Positions 43,278 through 51,874 of a stretch of 64,000 nucleotides of DNA are shown piece by piece. The first letter of the stretch is position 1. Each line of letters starts with the position of its first letter. The notes below the pieces were generated by a model. That model saw only the letters and a list, made by a program, of their open reading frames with translations. It searched no databases and had not been told where the DNA came from. The stretch comes from Gordonia asplenii (GTDB lineage: Bacteria > Actinomycetota > Actinomycetes > Mycobacteriales > Mycobacteriaceae), in NCBI RefSeq assembly GCF_012933505.1, contig NZ_JABBNB010000008.1:124001-188000 (forward strand), in the 5' to 3' direction. The translations under genes and the position numbers were made by a program.

Positions 43278-44147
43278 ATGACCAACCCGTCTCCGCTGGC
43301 TGTCGCCGTCGTCGACATCACCGACCCCGACGATCCGCGCGTCGACGACTTCCGCGACCTCAACTCGGTGGACCGACGTCCCGACCTTCCCGCGCTGCCC
43401 GGTGGGCGTGTCGGCAAGGGGCTGGTCATCGCCGAGGGAGTCCTTGTGGCGCAACGGATGATCGCGTCGAGGTTCGCACCGCATGCCTTTCTCGGGGTCG
43501 ACAAGCGATTGGGCGAGTTGTCCCGGCTCGACGGCGGGCTGGTGGTCTCCGACGATCCCGCCGCGGTCCCGTTCTACCGGACCACCGCCGACGTGATGGC
43601 GGACGTCGTGGGTTTCCATCTCAACCGCGGCGTCCTCGGAGTCGCCCGACGCCCCGCGGGCCTTGATCCGGCCGCGATCATCGCCGATGCCCGCACCGTC
43701 GCGGTTCTGGAAGGCGTCAACGATCACGAGAACATCGGCAGCATCTTCCGTAACGCTGCGGGACTCGGCGTCGACGCGGTCCTGTTCGGGGCGGGCACCG
43801 CCGACCCGCTGTATCGGCGGAGTGTGCGCGTGTCGATGGGGCATGTCCTGTTGGTTCCGTTCGCCGCGCTCCCGGACTGGCCCGCGGAGCTGAAGCTTCT
43901 GAGCGACAACGGTTTCCAGACGATCTCCCTCACCCCGGATCCGGCCGCGGTGCCACTGGCGCAGGCCGTCGCGGCGCAGCGGGTGGCCTTCCTGGTCGGC
44001 GCCGAGGGTCCGGGCCTGAGTGAAACGGCTATGCGCGCCAGCGATATTCGCGCTCGGATCCCGATGAGTCGCGGCACCGACTCGCTGAATGTGGCCACCG
44101 CCGCGGCGATCTCGTTCTACGAGCGGGTGCGAGTGACTCAGGGATAG
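43278..44147 (+). CDS. SpoU/TrmH-family RNA 2'-O-methyltransferase (Rv0881-like)
   Basis: A 289-residue SPOUT methyltransferase. The C-terminal knot domain shows motif 1 VLEGVNDHENIGSIFRNAAGLGVDAVLF, motif 2 FLVGAEGPGLSE and motif 3 RIPMSRGTDSLNVATAAAI. The N-terminal part is an RNA-binding substrate domain. It methylates a ribose in rRNA or tRNA; the site is not predictable. ATG 43278; an overlapping GTG 43275 adds one residue. Position matches Rv0881. Confidence 0.9.
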   Translation: MTNPSPLAVAVVDITDPDDPRVDDFRDLNSVDRRPDLPALPGGRVGKGLVIAEGVLVAQRMIASRFAPHAFLGVDKRLGELSRLDGGLVVSDDPAAVPFYRTTADVMADVVGFHLNRGVLGVARRPAGLDPAAIIADARTVAVLEGVNDHENIGSIFRNAAGLGVDAVLFGAGTADPLYRRSVRVSMGHVLLVPFAALPDWPAELKLLSDNGFQTISLTPDPAAVPLAQAVAAQRVAFLVGAEGPGLSETAMRASDIRARIPMSRGTDSLNVATAAAISFYERVRVTQG

Positions 44148-44235
44148 CCGCTCGGGTGAAGGTCGCGCAACGATCCGGCGACAACACGGTGGACGTCGGG
44201 CGCGCTCACCGCGACGAGGGCGCACACTGACGAAC

Positions 44236-44538
44236 GTGAGTCTGCCACTCGCGCGGTACCCGGGGCGCCCGGAGCCCACTCCATGGGCTCTGGGGCTCAC
44301 TGTCGCGGGCGTATTGGCCGCATTCTCCGCCGGAGTGATGGTGGGCATCTTCGAACTCATCGACTCGTTCAGCGAACTCGCCGCGATCTCGTCGATTGCC
44401 ATCGTCGCGGTGGGACTCGGAGGAACACTCTGGGACCTGCGCACGCAGGCCGTGTGGCGGTGGATCACCTGGGGCACGACCATCGGGTTGGTCGGCGGCT
44501 TCGGCTGCGCGGCTATTCTGGCTTTTACGCACGGGTGA
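44236..44538 (+). CDS. DUF2537-type small membrane protein (Rv0882-like)
   Basis: A 100-residue protein with three hydrophobic segments (ALGLTVAGVLAAFSAGVMVGI, ISSIAIVAVGLGGTLW, WGTTIGLVGGFGCAAILAF). GTG start at 44236. The location between the SpoU methylase and, further on, SepH matches Rv0882 (DUF2537 from memory). Function unknown. Confidence 0.7.
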   Translation: MSLPLARYPGRPEPTPWALGLTVAGVLAAFSAGVMVGIFELIDSFSELAAISSIAIVAVGLGGTLWDLRTQAVWRWITWGTTIGLVGGFGCAAILAFTHG

Positions 44539-44582
44539 GCGAAAGTCGGCCATTTCGGCCGCTTGCCGTTAGTGTCTCTAGG

Positions 44583-46400
44583 GTGCCTTCCCGACTTCAG
44601 GTGACGCCCGCACAGGTTCGCGCGCGACGTCGACTGTCTGTATTCGCTGTTCTCGCCGCAGTACTCGCGATTCTCCTCGCCGGGTGCGGATCGAGCAGCG
44701 ACAGTGCCACCAGCACAGATCTGTGTGCGCCGCCCGGCGTCGGATCCGCGTCGGCGGCACCGACCAATCTCGACGCGGCGTCGGGCAGCGCGGCTGAAGA
44801 CCGGTATACGACGCCGACGACCAAGCCGCTCAACGAAATCGACAAGAACGCGCTCGGACTGCTGACGCCGGGCAAGCTGTCGGTCGGCACGCTGTCGGAT
44901 GCGCCGCCGAGCATCTGCATCGACTCCGCGGGTAAGTTCACCGGCTTCGACAACGAGTTGCTCAAGGCAGTCTGCGCGAAACTCGGTCTGCAGGTTGAGT
45001 TCTCCGGGACCGAGTTCGCCGGTTTGCTGTCCCAGGTCGCGACAAAGCGATTCGACGTCGGGTCGTCGTCGATCACCACCACCGACGATCGACGCAAGAC
45101 GGTCGGCTTCACCAACGGCTACGACTTCGGCTACTTCTCGCTCGTCGCCCCGAACGGCGGAAGTATCAAGGGCTTCGGCGATCTGAAACCGGGTACACGT
45201 ATCGGCGTCGTGCAGGGCACCGTCCAGGACGACTACGTGCAGAACACACTGCATCTGTCCGCGGTGAAATTCCCCGACTACGCAACGGCTTACGCGAATC
45301 TCAAGAGTGGGCAGATCGACGCCTGGGTCGCGCCGTCGCAGCAGGCGGAAGGTGCCATCAAGCCCGGCGACGCGACGTCGATCGTGCAGAACACGTTCAG
45401 CGTCAACAACTTCGTCGGCTGGGCGGTCAACAAGGGCAACCAGCCGTTGATCGACGCGCTGAACTCCGGCCTCGACGCGGTGATCGCCGACGGCACCTAC
45501 GCCAAGCTGTACTCCGACTGGGTGCCGCGCCAGTTGCCCGCCGGCTGGAAGCCCGGCTCGAAGGCCGCGCCGATGCCGCAGCTGGCCGATTTCGCCGCGA
45601 TCGCAAAAGCCAACGCGCAGCACAAGACTGAGCAGGCGGCGGCACCCAAGTCGACGCTGCAGCAGCTCGGTGACACCTTCTTCAATTGGGAGCTCTATCG
45701 CAAGGCGCTGCCCGATCTGCTCAAGACCGGTCTGCCGAACACGCTGATCCTCGCACTGGTGTCGGGGGTGCTGGGCACCGTCGGTGGTCTGCTGCTCGCC
45801 GTCGCGGGTATCTCGCGTACCCGCTGGCTGCGTTGGCCCGCCCGGATCTACACCGACATCTTCCGCGGCCTGCCCGCCGTCGTGATCATCCTGATCGTCG
45901 GGCTCGGCGTCGGGCCGGTGGTCAAGAATCTCACCGGGAACAACCCGTATTGGCTTGGCGCCGTTGCCCTTGCGTTGATGGCGGCCGCCTACATCGGCGA
46001 GATCTTCCGCTCCGGCATTCAGAGTGTCGACACCGGACAGCTCGAGGCGTCGCGCGCCATCGGATTCAGCTACCGGCAGTCGATGGCGTTGGTCGTCATC
46101 CCGCAGGGCGTGCGAAGAGTGTTGCCCGCCTTGATGAATCAGTTCATCGCGCTGATCAAGGACTCGTCGTTGATCTACTTCCTCGGACTGCTCGTGACCC
46201 AGCGTGAACTCTTCGCGGTCGGCCGGGACCTCAACGCGCAGACTGGAAATCTGTCGCCGCTCGTCGCGGCCGGCCTGATGTATCTGGTCTTGACCATTCC
46301 GTTGACGCACCTCGTCAACTACATCGACAAGCGGCTGCGGACCGGCAAGCGGGAGACCATCGCACCGCTCGACGCCGACCTCGTCGTCGAGAAGGGATGA
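44583..46400 (+). CDS. Amino-acid ABC transporter: substrate-binding domain fused to permease
   Basis: A 605-residue lipoprotein-permease fusion. The N-terminal signal has lipobox LLAGC (cysteine near residue 38). A family-3 solute-binding domain follows ([52 protein letters not shown]; about 90-325). The permease domain (about 360-590) has the His/Glu/Gln-permease pattern, including [30 protein letters not shown], the EAA loop. Polar amino acids such as glutamine or glutamate are likely substrates. The ATPase gene overlaps its stop. Confidence 0.9.
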   Translation: MPSRLQVTPAQVRARRRLSVFAVLAAVLAILLAGCGSSSDSATSTDLCAPPGVGSASAAPTNLDAASGSAAEDRYTTPTTKPLNEIDKNALGLLTPGKLSVGTLSDAPPSICIDSAGKFTGFDNELLKAVCAKLGLQVEFSGTEFAGLLSQVATKRFDVGSSSITTTDDRRKTVGFTNGYDFGYFSLVAPNGGSIKGFGDLKPGTRIGVVQGTVQDDYVQNTLHLSAVKFPDYATAYANLKSGQIDAWVAPSQQAEGAIKPGDATSIVQNTFSVNNFVGWAVNKGNQPLIDALNSGLDAVIADGTYAKLYSDWVPRQLPAGWKPGSKAAPMPQLADFAAIAKANAQHKTEQAAAPKSTLQQLGDTFFNWELYRKALPDLLKTGLPNTLILALVSGVLGTVGGLLLAVAGISRTRWLRWPARIYTDIFRGLPAVVIILIVGLGVGPVVKNLTGNNPYWLGAVALALMAAAYIGEIFRSGIQSVDTGQLEASRAIGFSYRQSMALVVIPQGVRRVLPALMNQFIALIKDSSLIYFLGLLVTQRELFAVGRDLNAQTGNLSPLVAAGLMYLVLTIPLTHLVNYIDKRLRTGKRETIAPLDADLVVEKG

Positions 46401-47161
46401 CGCACATGGCTACCGCGTTGACAAAGCAGGCAACCAAATCGGTTTCCTTGCAAGGCACCGACCTCCACTTGGCTTTCGGGCCCAACCAGGTGCTGCGCGG
46501 CGTCGACATCACCGTCGACGCCGGCAAGACGACCACCGTGATCGGGCCGTCGGGGTCGGGCAAGTCGACGCTGCTGCGCGTCCTCAACCGTCTCCATGAG
46601 CCGCATCGGGGCGACATCGTCGTCGACGGACGGTCGGTGCTCAAGGACAACCCCGACGAATTGCGCCAGCGCATCGGAATGGTGTTCCAGCACTTCAACC
46701 TGTTTCCGCATCGCACCGTCGCGGAGAACATCGCCCTCGGACCGCGGAAGCTGCGCGGGCTGTCGAAGGATGCGGCGCGGGAACTGGCGATCAAGCAGCT
46801 CGACGCCGTCGGCCTTGCGGCCAAAGCGGATTCGCGTCCGGGCAACCTGTCCGGCGGTCAGCAGCAGCGCGTGGCGATCGCCCGCGCGCTGGCGATGGAA
46901 CCGCAGGTGATGTTCTTCGACGAGGCGACGTCGGCGCTCGACCCCGAACTCGTCAAAGGCGTGCTCGCCTTGATGGCCGACCTGGCGTCGGGCGGCATGT
47001 CGATGATCGTGGTCACCCACGAAATGGGTTTCGCGAGAACAGTTTCCGACAACGTCGTCTTCATGGACCACGGCACGGTCATCGAGTCGGGCACCCCGGA
47101 AAAGCTGTTCGACGCCCCCGAAAGCGAACGCCTGCAACAGTTCCTGTCCCAGGTGCTGTAG
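46397..47161 (+). CDS. Amino-acid ABC transporter ATP-binding protein
   Basis: A 254-residue ATPase of the GlnQ/HisP type. Walker [10 protein letters not shown] is near residue 53, Q-loop [14 protein letters not shown], signature [15 protein letters not shown], Walker [13 protein letters not shown], and H-loop [11 protein letters not shown] overlaps the stop of the fused binding-protein/permease gene (ATGA), so the two form one importer: the permease fusion likely dimerises and pairs with two of these subunits. A hairpin overlaps the stop codon. Confidence 0.93.
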   Translation: MTHMATALTKQATKSVSLQGTDLHLAFGPNQVLRGVDITVDAGKTTTVIGPSGSGKSTLLRVLNRLHEPHRGDIVVDGRSVLKDNPDELRQRIGMVFQHFNLFPHRTVAENIALGPRKLRGLSKDAARELAIKQLDAVGLAAKADSRPGNLSGGQQQRVAIARALAMEPQVMFFDEATSALDPELVKGVLALMADLASGGMSMIVVTHEMGFARTVSDNVVFMDHGTVIESGTPEKLFDAPESERLQQFLSQVL

Positions 47162-47182
47162 GGAGTAGTCCGCTCCCTACAG
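47156..47182 (+). terminator. Hairpin at the end of the ABC importer operon
   Basis: CTGTAGGGAG (47156-47165) and CTCCCTACAG (47173-47182) are perfect 10-base arms with a 7-base loop. The stem includes the stop codon of the ATPase gene. No T-run follows. Confidence 0.65.
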
Positions 47183-47299
47183 CGGACCGAAGAAGGGAAG
47201 TGCCGTGGTCGCGCACGACATCGGCGATCTCCACGGGAGACACGACGACCTCCTTCCTCGATCTCACACTGCAACTTCTGTCGCCCAGACCACGACACC

Positions 47300-47824
47300 T
47301 CAGAACAGCCAGGGCATTTCGTCGTGACCGAAGTCGTGGAAGTCGCCGAAGCGCCCGGAACTGAACACGAGCCCGGAGCCCTCACGGAACCGGAGATTCT
47401 CGACCCGCCCGAAGAACACCGTGTGGTCGCCGACGACGGGCGCACTGTCCACCACGCACTCGGCCTGCACCAGGCTGTCCTTGATCATCGGCAGTCCGAA
47501 CTCCCCGACGTCGTACTCGATCGACTCGTACCGTGCGCCGCCACGCGTCGCGAAATGGCGCGCGACGGCTTCCTGACGAGAGCTCAGGATGGACACGGTG
47601 AATCGGCCGGCCGCGCCCACCATGTCGGTGGTGCGCGACCCTTCGGTCAGCGAGATCATCAGGATCGCCGGGTCGAGGCTGATCGAGGTGAGCGAACTGA
47701 TCGTCATTCCGCACCAATCGTCCGGGGAGGTTCCGGTGCTGACCACGGCGACGCCGGTCACGAACCGTCCCATGCTGCGGCGCATGTCCGTCGGGGTGGC
47801 GCTGCTGAACGCTGGAAGTGCCAT
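47300..47824 (-). CDS. Flavin reductase (HpaC type), partner of the HpaB-type monooxygenase
   Basis: A 174-residue split-barrel flavin reductase. Key segments are RRSMGRFVTGVAVVSTG (near 15), GMTISSLTSISLDPAILMISL (substrate/flavin loop), RFTVSILSSRQEAVARHFA, and GDHTVFFGRVENL. It is the last gene of a six-gene operon and should provide reduced FAD to the oxygenase encoded two genes upstream. It differs from the other flavin reductase at 24.0 kb, which has no such partner. The gap to the cupin gene is 8 bases. Confidence 0.88.
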   Translation of the reverse strand: MALPAFSSATPTDMRRSMGRFVTGVAVVSTGTSPDDWCGMTISSLTSISLDPAILMISLTEGSRTTDMVGAAGRFTVSILSSRQEAVARHFATRGGARYESIEYDVGEFGLPMIKDSLVQAECVVDSAPVVGDHTVFFGRVENLRFREGSGLVFSSGRFGDFHDFGHDEMPWLF

Positions 47825-47832
47825 GACTACAC

Positions 47833-48180
47833 CTACTTGCTGTAGTACCGGGACTCGAAGGTGGTCACACCTTCATCGGTCCGCCACGGGCCGTGGCGCA
47901 TGCCCGGCGGTCGGATCGCGTAGTCGCCCGCGGAGAACTTCTGGTTCAGCGTGATGTCGACGAACGAGCCTTCGATGATGTAGACCTCTTCCCAGAAGTC
48001 GTGCGTCAACACACCCATCGACGACGAATCGGCACCGGGTTCGTAGCGCAGAATACGTGTCGCCACACCGGATTCCGGGTCCTTGGCGAGGACGCGCTCC
48101 TTGATGAGCGGGTCGTCGCCGGGGCACAGCGTGTACTCGACGTCGGTGACGGGATGGAATTCGTGCTCTGGTTTGGCCAT
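47833..48180 (-). CDS. Small cupin protein
   Basis: A 115-residue single-domain cupin (ChrR/RmlC-like barrel). The two cupin motifs are seen as the HDFWEEVYIIEGSFVDI region (motif 1, with one His and a Glu) and DYAIRPPGMRHGPW (motif 2, with His). One usual metal ligand of motif 1 is not a clear His. It could be a small dioxygenase, isomerase or metabolite-binding protein acting on the product of the neighbouring monooxygenase; no function can be fixed from the sequence. Confidence 0.78.
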   Translation of the reverse strand: MAKPEHEFHPVTDVEYTLCPGDDPLIKERVLAKDPESGVATRILRYEPGADSSSMGVLTHDFWEEVYIIEGSFVDITLNQKFSAGDYAIRPPGMRHGPWRTDEGVTTFESRYYSK

Positions 48181-48216
48181 TGGGTTGTCCTTGTCTTGAG
48201 TTGGCGTTCGATTCGG

Positions 48217-49674
48217 TCAGCTCGCGGCGGAGTATCCGTCGAGGAACTCCTGCACCGAGGCGACCGCGGAGTCGTAGTCGTAGTTGCGGAACGTGTAGGC
48301 GCCCTTGACGACGAAAGGCGCACCGGCATAGAACATCTCGTACTGTTGGTGGCGTCCGGCGAACTCCGAACCGATGATGTCCCAGGCGAGTTTGAACAGC
48401 TTGACCCGCTCTTCGGTCGGCACACCGGGCGACTGGACGTAGCGTTCCATGTCCGGGCGGCTCAGGTCGCTGCGCAGATCCTTGACGCTGGCGGGCAGTT
48501 GCAGCACTCCGCCGCCGACGAGGTCACGCAGGATCGACAGCACCCGCGGATAGGTCTCGCTCTGCAGGCCCATCGCACCGTACAGCGCCGACCGGCCCGG
48601 CAGATATTGACCGTTCGCGTCCGGTTCGGCGGTGTACTCCGCCGCCAGGACTCCGGACTGCACACCGCTGACGACGGCCGCCAGCTCGCCCAGCTTCTCC
48701 TGCACCGACGGAATCTTGTCGACGCCGTTGACCTGGGTGACCCGACGAGCCACGCCGGCGATGAACGCGAGCTTGGCGGCGAAGCGGATCTGCGCCTGCC
48801 AGTTGCCGAGCACGTGGGCTCCGGTGTCGAAGAACTGCCTGCGTACCGCGGTGGTGTCGCGGTCGACGAACACGCGGTTCCACGGGATCAGCACGTCGTC
48901 GAACACCAAGAGCGCGTCGGATTCGTCGTAACGCGTGGTCAGCGGGTAGTCGAAGGAGCTGGTGGCTCCGGTGATGTAGGGTCGGCGGCAGTAGAGCTTG
49001 AGACCCGTTGCGTTGGTGGGCACGGCGAAACCGACCGCGAAGTCCTTGTCGTCGGGGCCGAGCGGCTTGATGCAGGACACGAAGATCTCGTCGGCCACGG
49101 CGCCACCGGTGGCCAGCATCTGCGAACCGCGCACGACGATGCCCTCGTCATTCTCTTCGACGACGCCGACCTGCAGGTAGTCCCCTTCCCAGCCGGACGC
49201 GGTCGTGGCGCGCGAGACCTGCGGCGGGATGATCGCGTAGGAGACGTACAGGTTCTCGTCGAGCAGCCGGCGGTAGTAGTCGGCGACGTTGCCCGCGAAG
49301 TCGTGGTCGCCCTCCTGCCCGTCGAATGCCTGGGTGTTGGCGGCGAACGATGCGAGGAACGTGCCGACGTGGTCGGGGCTGCGGCCGACCCAACCGTGGG
49401 TGTGGCGCGCCCAGGTCTCGATCGCCTTGCGGCGTGCGACGAGATCTTCCGGCGACCGCGGGATGGAGAACGTGCGGTTGGCGGGCCGCCCGGTCTCCGG
49501 TGCGATGTACTGCATGACGTCGGGATTGTCGTTGGCGATGTCGAGCAGTTCGCCGATCGTGTTGGCCATCGGCGCGAACGCGGGGTGCTCGCCGACGTTG
49601 GCGACTACCTCGCCGTCGAGGATGACGGTACGGCCGTCGTTGAGGGACTCCAGATACTCTTTGCCGGTACGCAT
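48217..49674 (-). CDS. HpaB-family flavin-dependent monooxygenase (4-hydroxyphenylacetate 3-hydroxylase type)
   Basis: A 485-residue oxygenase component of a two-component flavin monooxygenase. Family marks: MRTGKEYLESLNDGRTVILDGE at the start, DHDFAGNVADYYRRLLDENLYVSYAIIPPQVSR, LQVGVVEENDEGIVVRGSQMLATGGAVADEIFVS, and the C-terminal GRHQQYEMFYAGAPFVVKG. It uses reduced FAD and O2 to hydroxylate an aromatic or heteroaromatic compound. Phenols, pyrroles and pyridine derivatives are all possible. The 1-base gap to the nitrilase fusion suggests the product contains, or leads to, an amide bond (inference). Confidence 0.88.
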   Translation of the reverse strand: MRTGKEYLESLNDGRTVILDGEVVANVGEHPAFAPMANTIGELLDIANDNPDVMQYIAPETGRPANRTFSIPRSPEDLVARRKAIETWARHTHGWVGRSPDHVGTFLASFAANTQAFDGQEGDHDFAGNVADYYRRLLDENLYVSYAIIPPQVSRATTASGWEGDYLQVGVVEENDEGIVVRGSQMLATGGAVADEIFVSCIKPLGPDDKDFAVGFAVPTNATGLKLYCRRPYITGATSSFDYPLTTRYDESDALLVFDDVLIPWNRVFVDRDTTAVRRQFFDTGAHVLGNWQAQIRFAAKLAFIAGVARRVTQVNGVDKIPSVQEKLGELAAVVSGVQSGVLAAEYTAEPDANGQYLPGRSALYGAMGLQSETYPRVLSILRDLVGGGVLQLPASVKDLRSDLSRPDMERYVQSPGVPTEERVKLFKLAWDIIGSEFAGRHQQYEMFYAGAPFVVKGAYTFRNYDYDSAVASVQEFLDGYSAAS

Positions 49675-49675
49675 G

Positions 49676-51154
49676 TCAGTTCTCCTTGGTGGTGGTGTAG
49701 GTGTGAGTGAGGGTTTGGCCTTGCGGCAGAACGATTTCGATGTCCCATCGCCGTCCGGGCACGAACTTCCCGTCGATCAGCGGCAGGGTGCCGCCGAAGC
49801 AGACCAGGTCGTCGTCACCGAGGTCGTCGAGGCGGTCGGTGACGATCGGGAGAAGGTTGTCGGGTCGTCGCAGTCCCGCGAGTGATCCGGACTGGTAGAG
49901 GACGTCGTCCACCCGGCTGCTGGCTTGGCAAGCGTCCCAGTCGAATTCAGCCCAGTCGTTGATCGCGATGACTTCGCGACCAACGGGCTTGGGGCAGGCC
50001 TGCTTGGACTCACCGATGTCGACGGTCTCCAGTGTGCGATCGGTGTGATCGGATCCGACGCCGAGATACCACCGCCCCGCATGGCGAATGTAGACCGGCT
50101 CGACTTCTCCCGAGGTGTTGTTGCCGGCCACCGGGACCTCCTGAGCGGTGGTGGCCGAGTCCGCGTCCATCGGGTAGAGCATCGGGACCTGGGGCGGCGG
50201 TGCGACGCCGATGGCGGCGAGCTCGTCGATATGGTGGCGTACCTGCGCCTCGTCGCGCCCGGTGTAGCCGGCGACGACCACTCGGTAGCGGGTGAGGGTA
50301 ATCGGCTCGCCGCCCTGCGGCTGCAGGGTGAGCGTTGCGGTGGTCATGCGATTGTCCTTCTTCCTCAGCATGGATTCGTAGTCGTCGCGGCGGTCGGCCA
50401 GCACCGGGAATTCGGTGCGGGTGGCCTCGACGAGGTTCGGGTCGATGTCAACGACAGTGACGCCCTCGGCGTCGTCGGCCTCGACGACGACCTCTCCCCA
50501 CGGATCGACGACGCGACTGTGCCCGCCGAGTTCGACGCCGCCGTGGGTGCCGACGGCATTGCAGGCGACGACGAACACCTGGTTGTCGACGGCGCGGGCC
50601 GCGGTGAGCAGCCGCCAATGGTTGAGACGGGCGGCGGGCCATGCCGCGGGGACGATGACGATCTGCGCCCCGGCGGCGACCAGCTGGGTCCACAGGCCGG
50701 GGAACCGCAGGTCGTAGCAGGTGGTCGAGGCGATCTCACCGAACGGGGTCTGCGCTGCGTACACCTGTCGGCCCGGCGTCAGCAGTTCGGTCTCGCGGGA
50801 CTGATAGCCGAAGATGTGCGCCTTGTCGAAGTGGTGAATCACCTGCCCGGTGTCGTCGAGCAGCACCGATGTGTTGAGCAGCGCATCGCCGTTACGGCGC
50901 ACGATGCTGCCGCAGTGAATGAAGCAGCGCCGCTCGGCGGCGATGCGCGCCAGGGTCTGGACCGTCGGGCCGTGCAGCGACTCGGCGGTCGCCGCGTAGT
51001 CGTCGAAGTGGTTGAATCCGACTTTCCAGAGCTCCGGGAGCACGATCAGGTCTACGCCGTCGGGTACCGCTGCCACGGTGGTGCGGACCCGCTCGAGCCG
51101 GTGTGCCGCGGTTTCGCCGTCTGGGCCGGCTAGTTGTACAAGTGCGATTTTCAT
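49676..51154 (-). CDS. Nitrilase-superfamily amidohydrolase fused to DUF2848 hydrolase-like domain
   Basis: A 492-residue frame with two parts. Residues 1-265 are a carbon-nitrogen hydrolase with the catalytic triad E41 (LPELW), K111 (FDKAHIFG) and C146 (TTCYDLRFP). Residues 270-492 are a DUF2848 domain (TLTRYRVVVAGYTGRDEAQVRHHIDELAAIGVAPP), a FAH-like fold from memory. An internal ATG at 50347 has AAGGA about 7 bases upstream and would give a normal 223-residue DUF2848 protein. The genes were probably separate and became joined by loss of a stop, with possible internal initiation. It presumably cleaves an amide or ring-opened product in the HpaB pathway. Confidence 0.85.
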   Translation of the reverse strand: MKIALVQLAGPDGETAAHRLERVRTTVAAVPDGVDLIVLPELWKVGFNHFDDYAATAESLHGPTVQTLARIAAERRCFIHCGSIVRRNGDALLNTSVLLDDTGQVIHHFDKAHIFGYQSRETELLTPGRQVYAAQTPFGEIASTTCYDLRFPGLWTQLVAAGAQIVIVPAAWPAARLNHWRLLTAARAVDNQVFVVACNAVGTHGGVELGGHSRVVDPWGEVVVEADDAEGVTVVDIDPNLVEATRTEFPVLADRRDDYESMLRKKDNRMTTATLTLQPQGGEPITLTRYRVVVAGYTGRDEAQVRHHIDELAAIGVAPPPQVPMLYPMDADSATTAQEVPVAGNNTSGEVEPVYIRHAGRWYLGVGSDHTDRTLETVDIGESKQACPKPVGREVIAINDWAEFDWDACQASSRVDDVLYQSGSLAGLRRPDNLLPIVTDRLDDLGDDDLVCFGGTLPLIDGKFVPGRRWDIEIVLPQGQTLTHTYTTTKEN

Positions 51155-51170
51155 TGTGTTCCTTGGTATT

Positions 51171-51815
51171 TCATTGGTTGTCGGTCATCGACGCGAGAGT
51201 CGAGTCGAGGTGATGGCGCACTGCCTGACCCGCGAGATCGGGATCGCCGAGGGCGATGGCGTCGACGATCGCACGGTGTTCGGCGACTACCCGACTGCGT
51301 CGTTCGTGGTCCGCGGTGACGATGCGGATACCCATCCGCATCTGCCGATCCCGAAGTGACCGATAGAAATCGGTCAGGATCGGATTCTGCGCCGCGGAGA
51401 TGATGGCGGTGTGGAAGGCCAGGTCGAGGTCGATGAACGCGGTCGCGTCGTCCTCGGCGGCCTGGCGGGTGATGATCTCGCTGAGGTCGTCGACCAGTGC
51501 TCCGCCGGCCTCTGCGACTCGGCGCACCGACCAGTCCTCGATCATCATCCGAACCTGCATGATCGCGGCGATGTCTCGGTCGGTGACGGCAGGGATGTAG
51601 GCGCCCTTGTTGGGGATCCGATTGATGAAGCCCTCGGCCTCCAGCCGCAGCAGGGCTTCCCGGACGGGTGTGCGCGACAGCCCCGACGACTCGGCGATCT
51701 CGTTCTCGGTGAGGAACAACGAGTCCCCGCGCGGTACCTCGACGATCTTCTGGCGCAGCCAGCGGTAGGCGAGTTCGGGAGCGCGCAGCTCCCCGTTTCG
51801 TGTGCTCTTCGCCAT
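51171..51815 (-). CDS. GntR-family regulator, FCD (FadR) subfamily
   Basis: A 214-residue regulator. N-terminal winged helix LTENEIAESSGLSRTPVREALLRLEAEGFI; C-terminal FCD all-helical ligand domain with the metal-binding histidines in DLAFHTAII, AEHRAIVDA and AVRHHLDS. It lies between the transporter and the catabolic genes in the same operon and is the obvious regulator. The 9+9-base inverted repeat at 53316-53342, before the first gene, resembles FadR-subfamily operators and is its likely target. The effector should be a carboxylate intermediate (inference). Confidence 0.9.
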   Translation of the reverse strand: MAKSTRNGELRAPELAYRWLRQKIVEVPRGDSLFLTENEIAESSGLSRTPVREALLRLEAEGFINRIPNKGAYIPAVTDRDIAAIMQVRMMIEDWSVRRVAEAGGALVDDLSEIITRQAAEDDATAFIDLDLAFHTAIISAAQNPILTDFYRSLRDRQMRMGIRIVTADHERRSRVVAEHRAIVDAIALGDPDLAGQAVRHHLDSTLASMTDNQ

Positions 51816-51874
51816 GGCGGGTTCCTTTCCAGAGGGTTATTGGGGGGTCGAGGACCGCGGTCGCGCCGCGACCG

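Noticed and set aside
43233..46310. Minus-strand open frame of 1025 codons
   Set aside because: Antisense to the SpoU methylase, DUF2537 and the ABC importer, all with clear motifs.
47893..49710. Plus-strand open frame of 605 codons
   Set aside because: Antisense to the cupin and HpaB genes; Arg/Val/Gly-rich shadow.
49925..51133. Plus-strand open frame of 402 codons
   Set aside because: Antisense to the nitrilase-DUF2848 gene; no domain.
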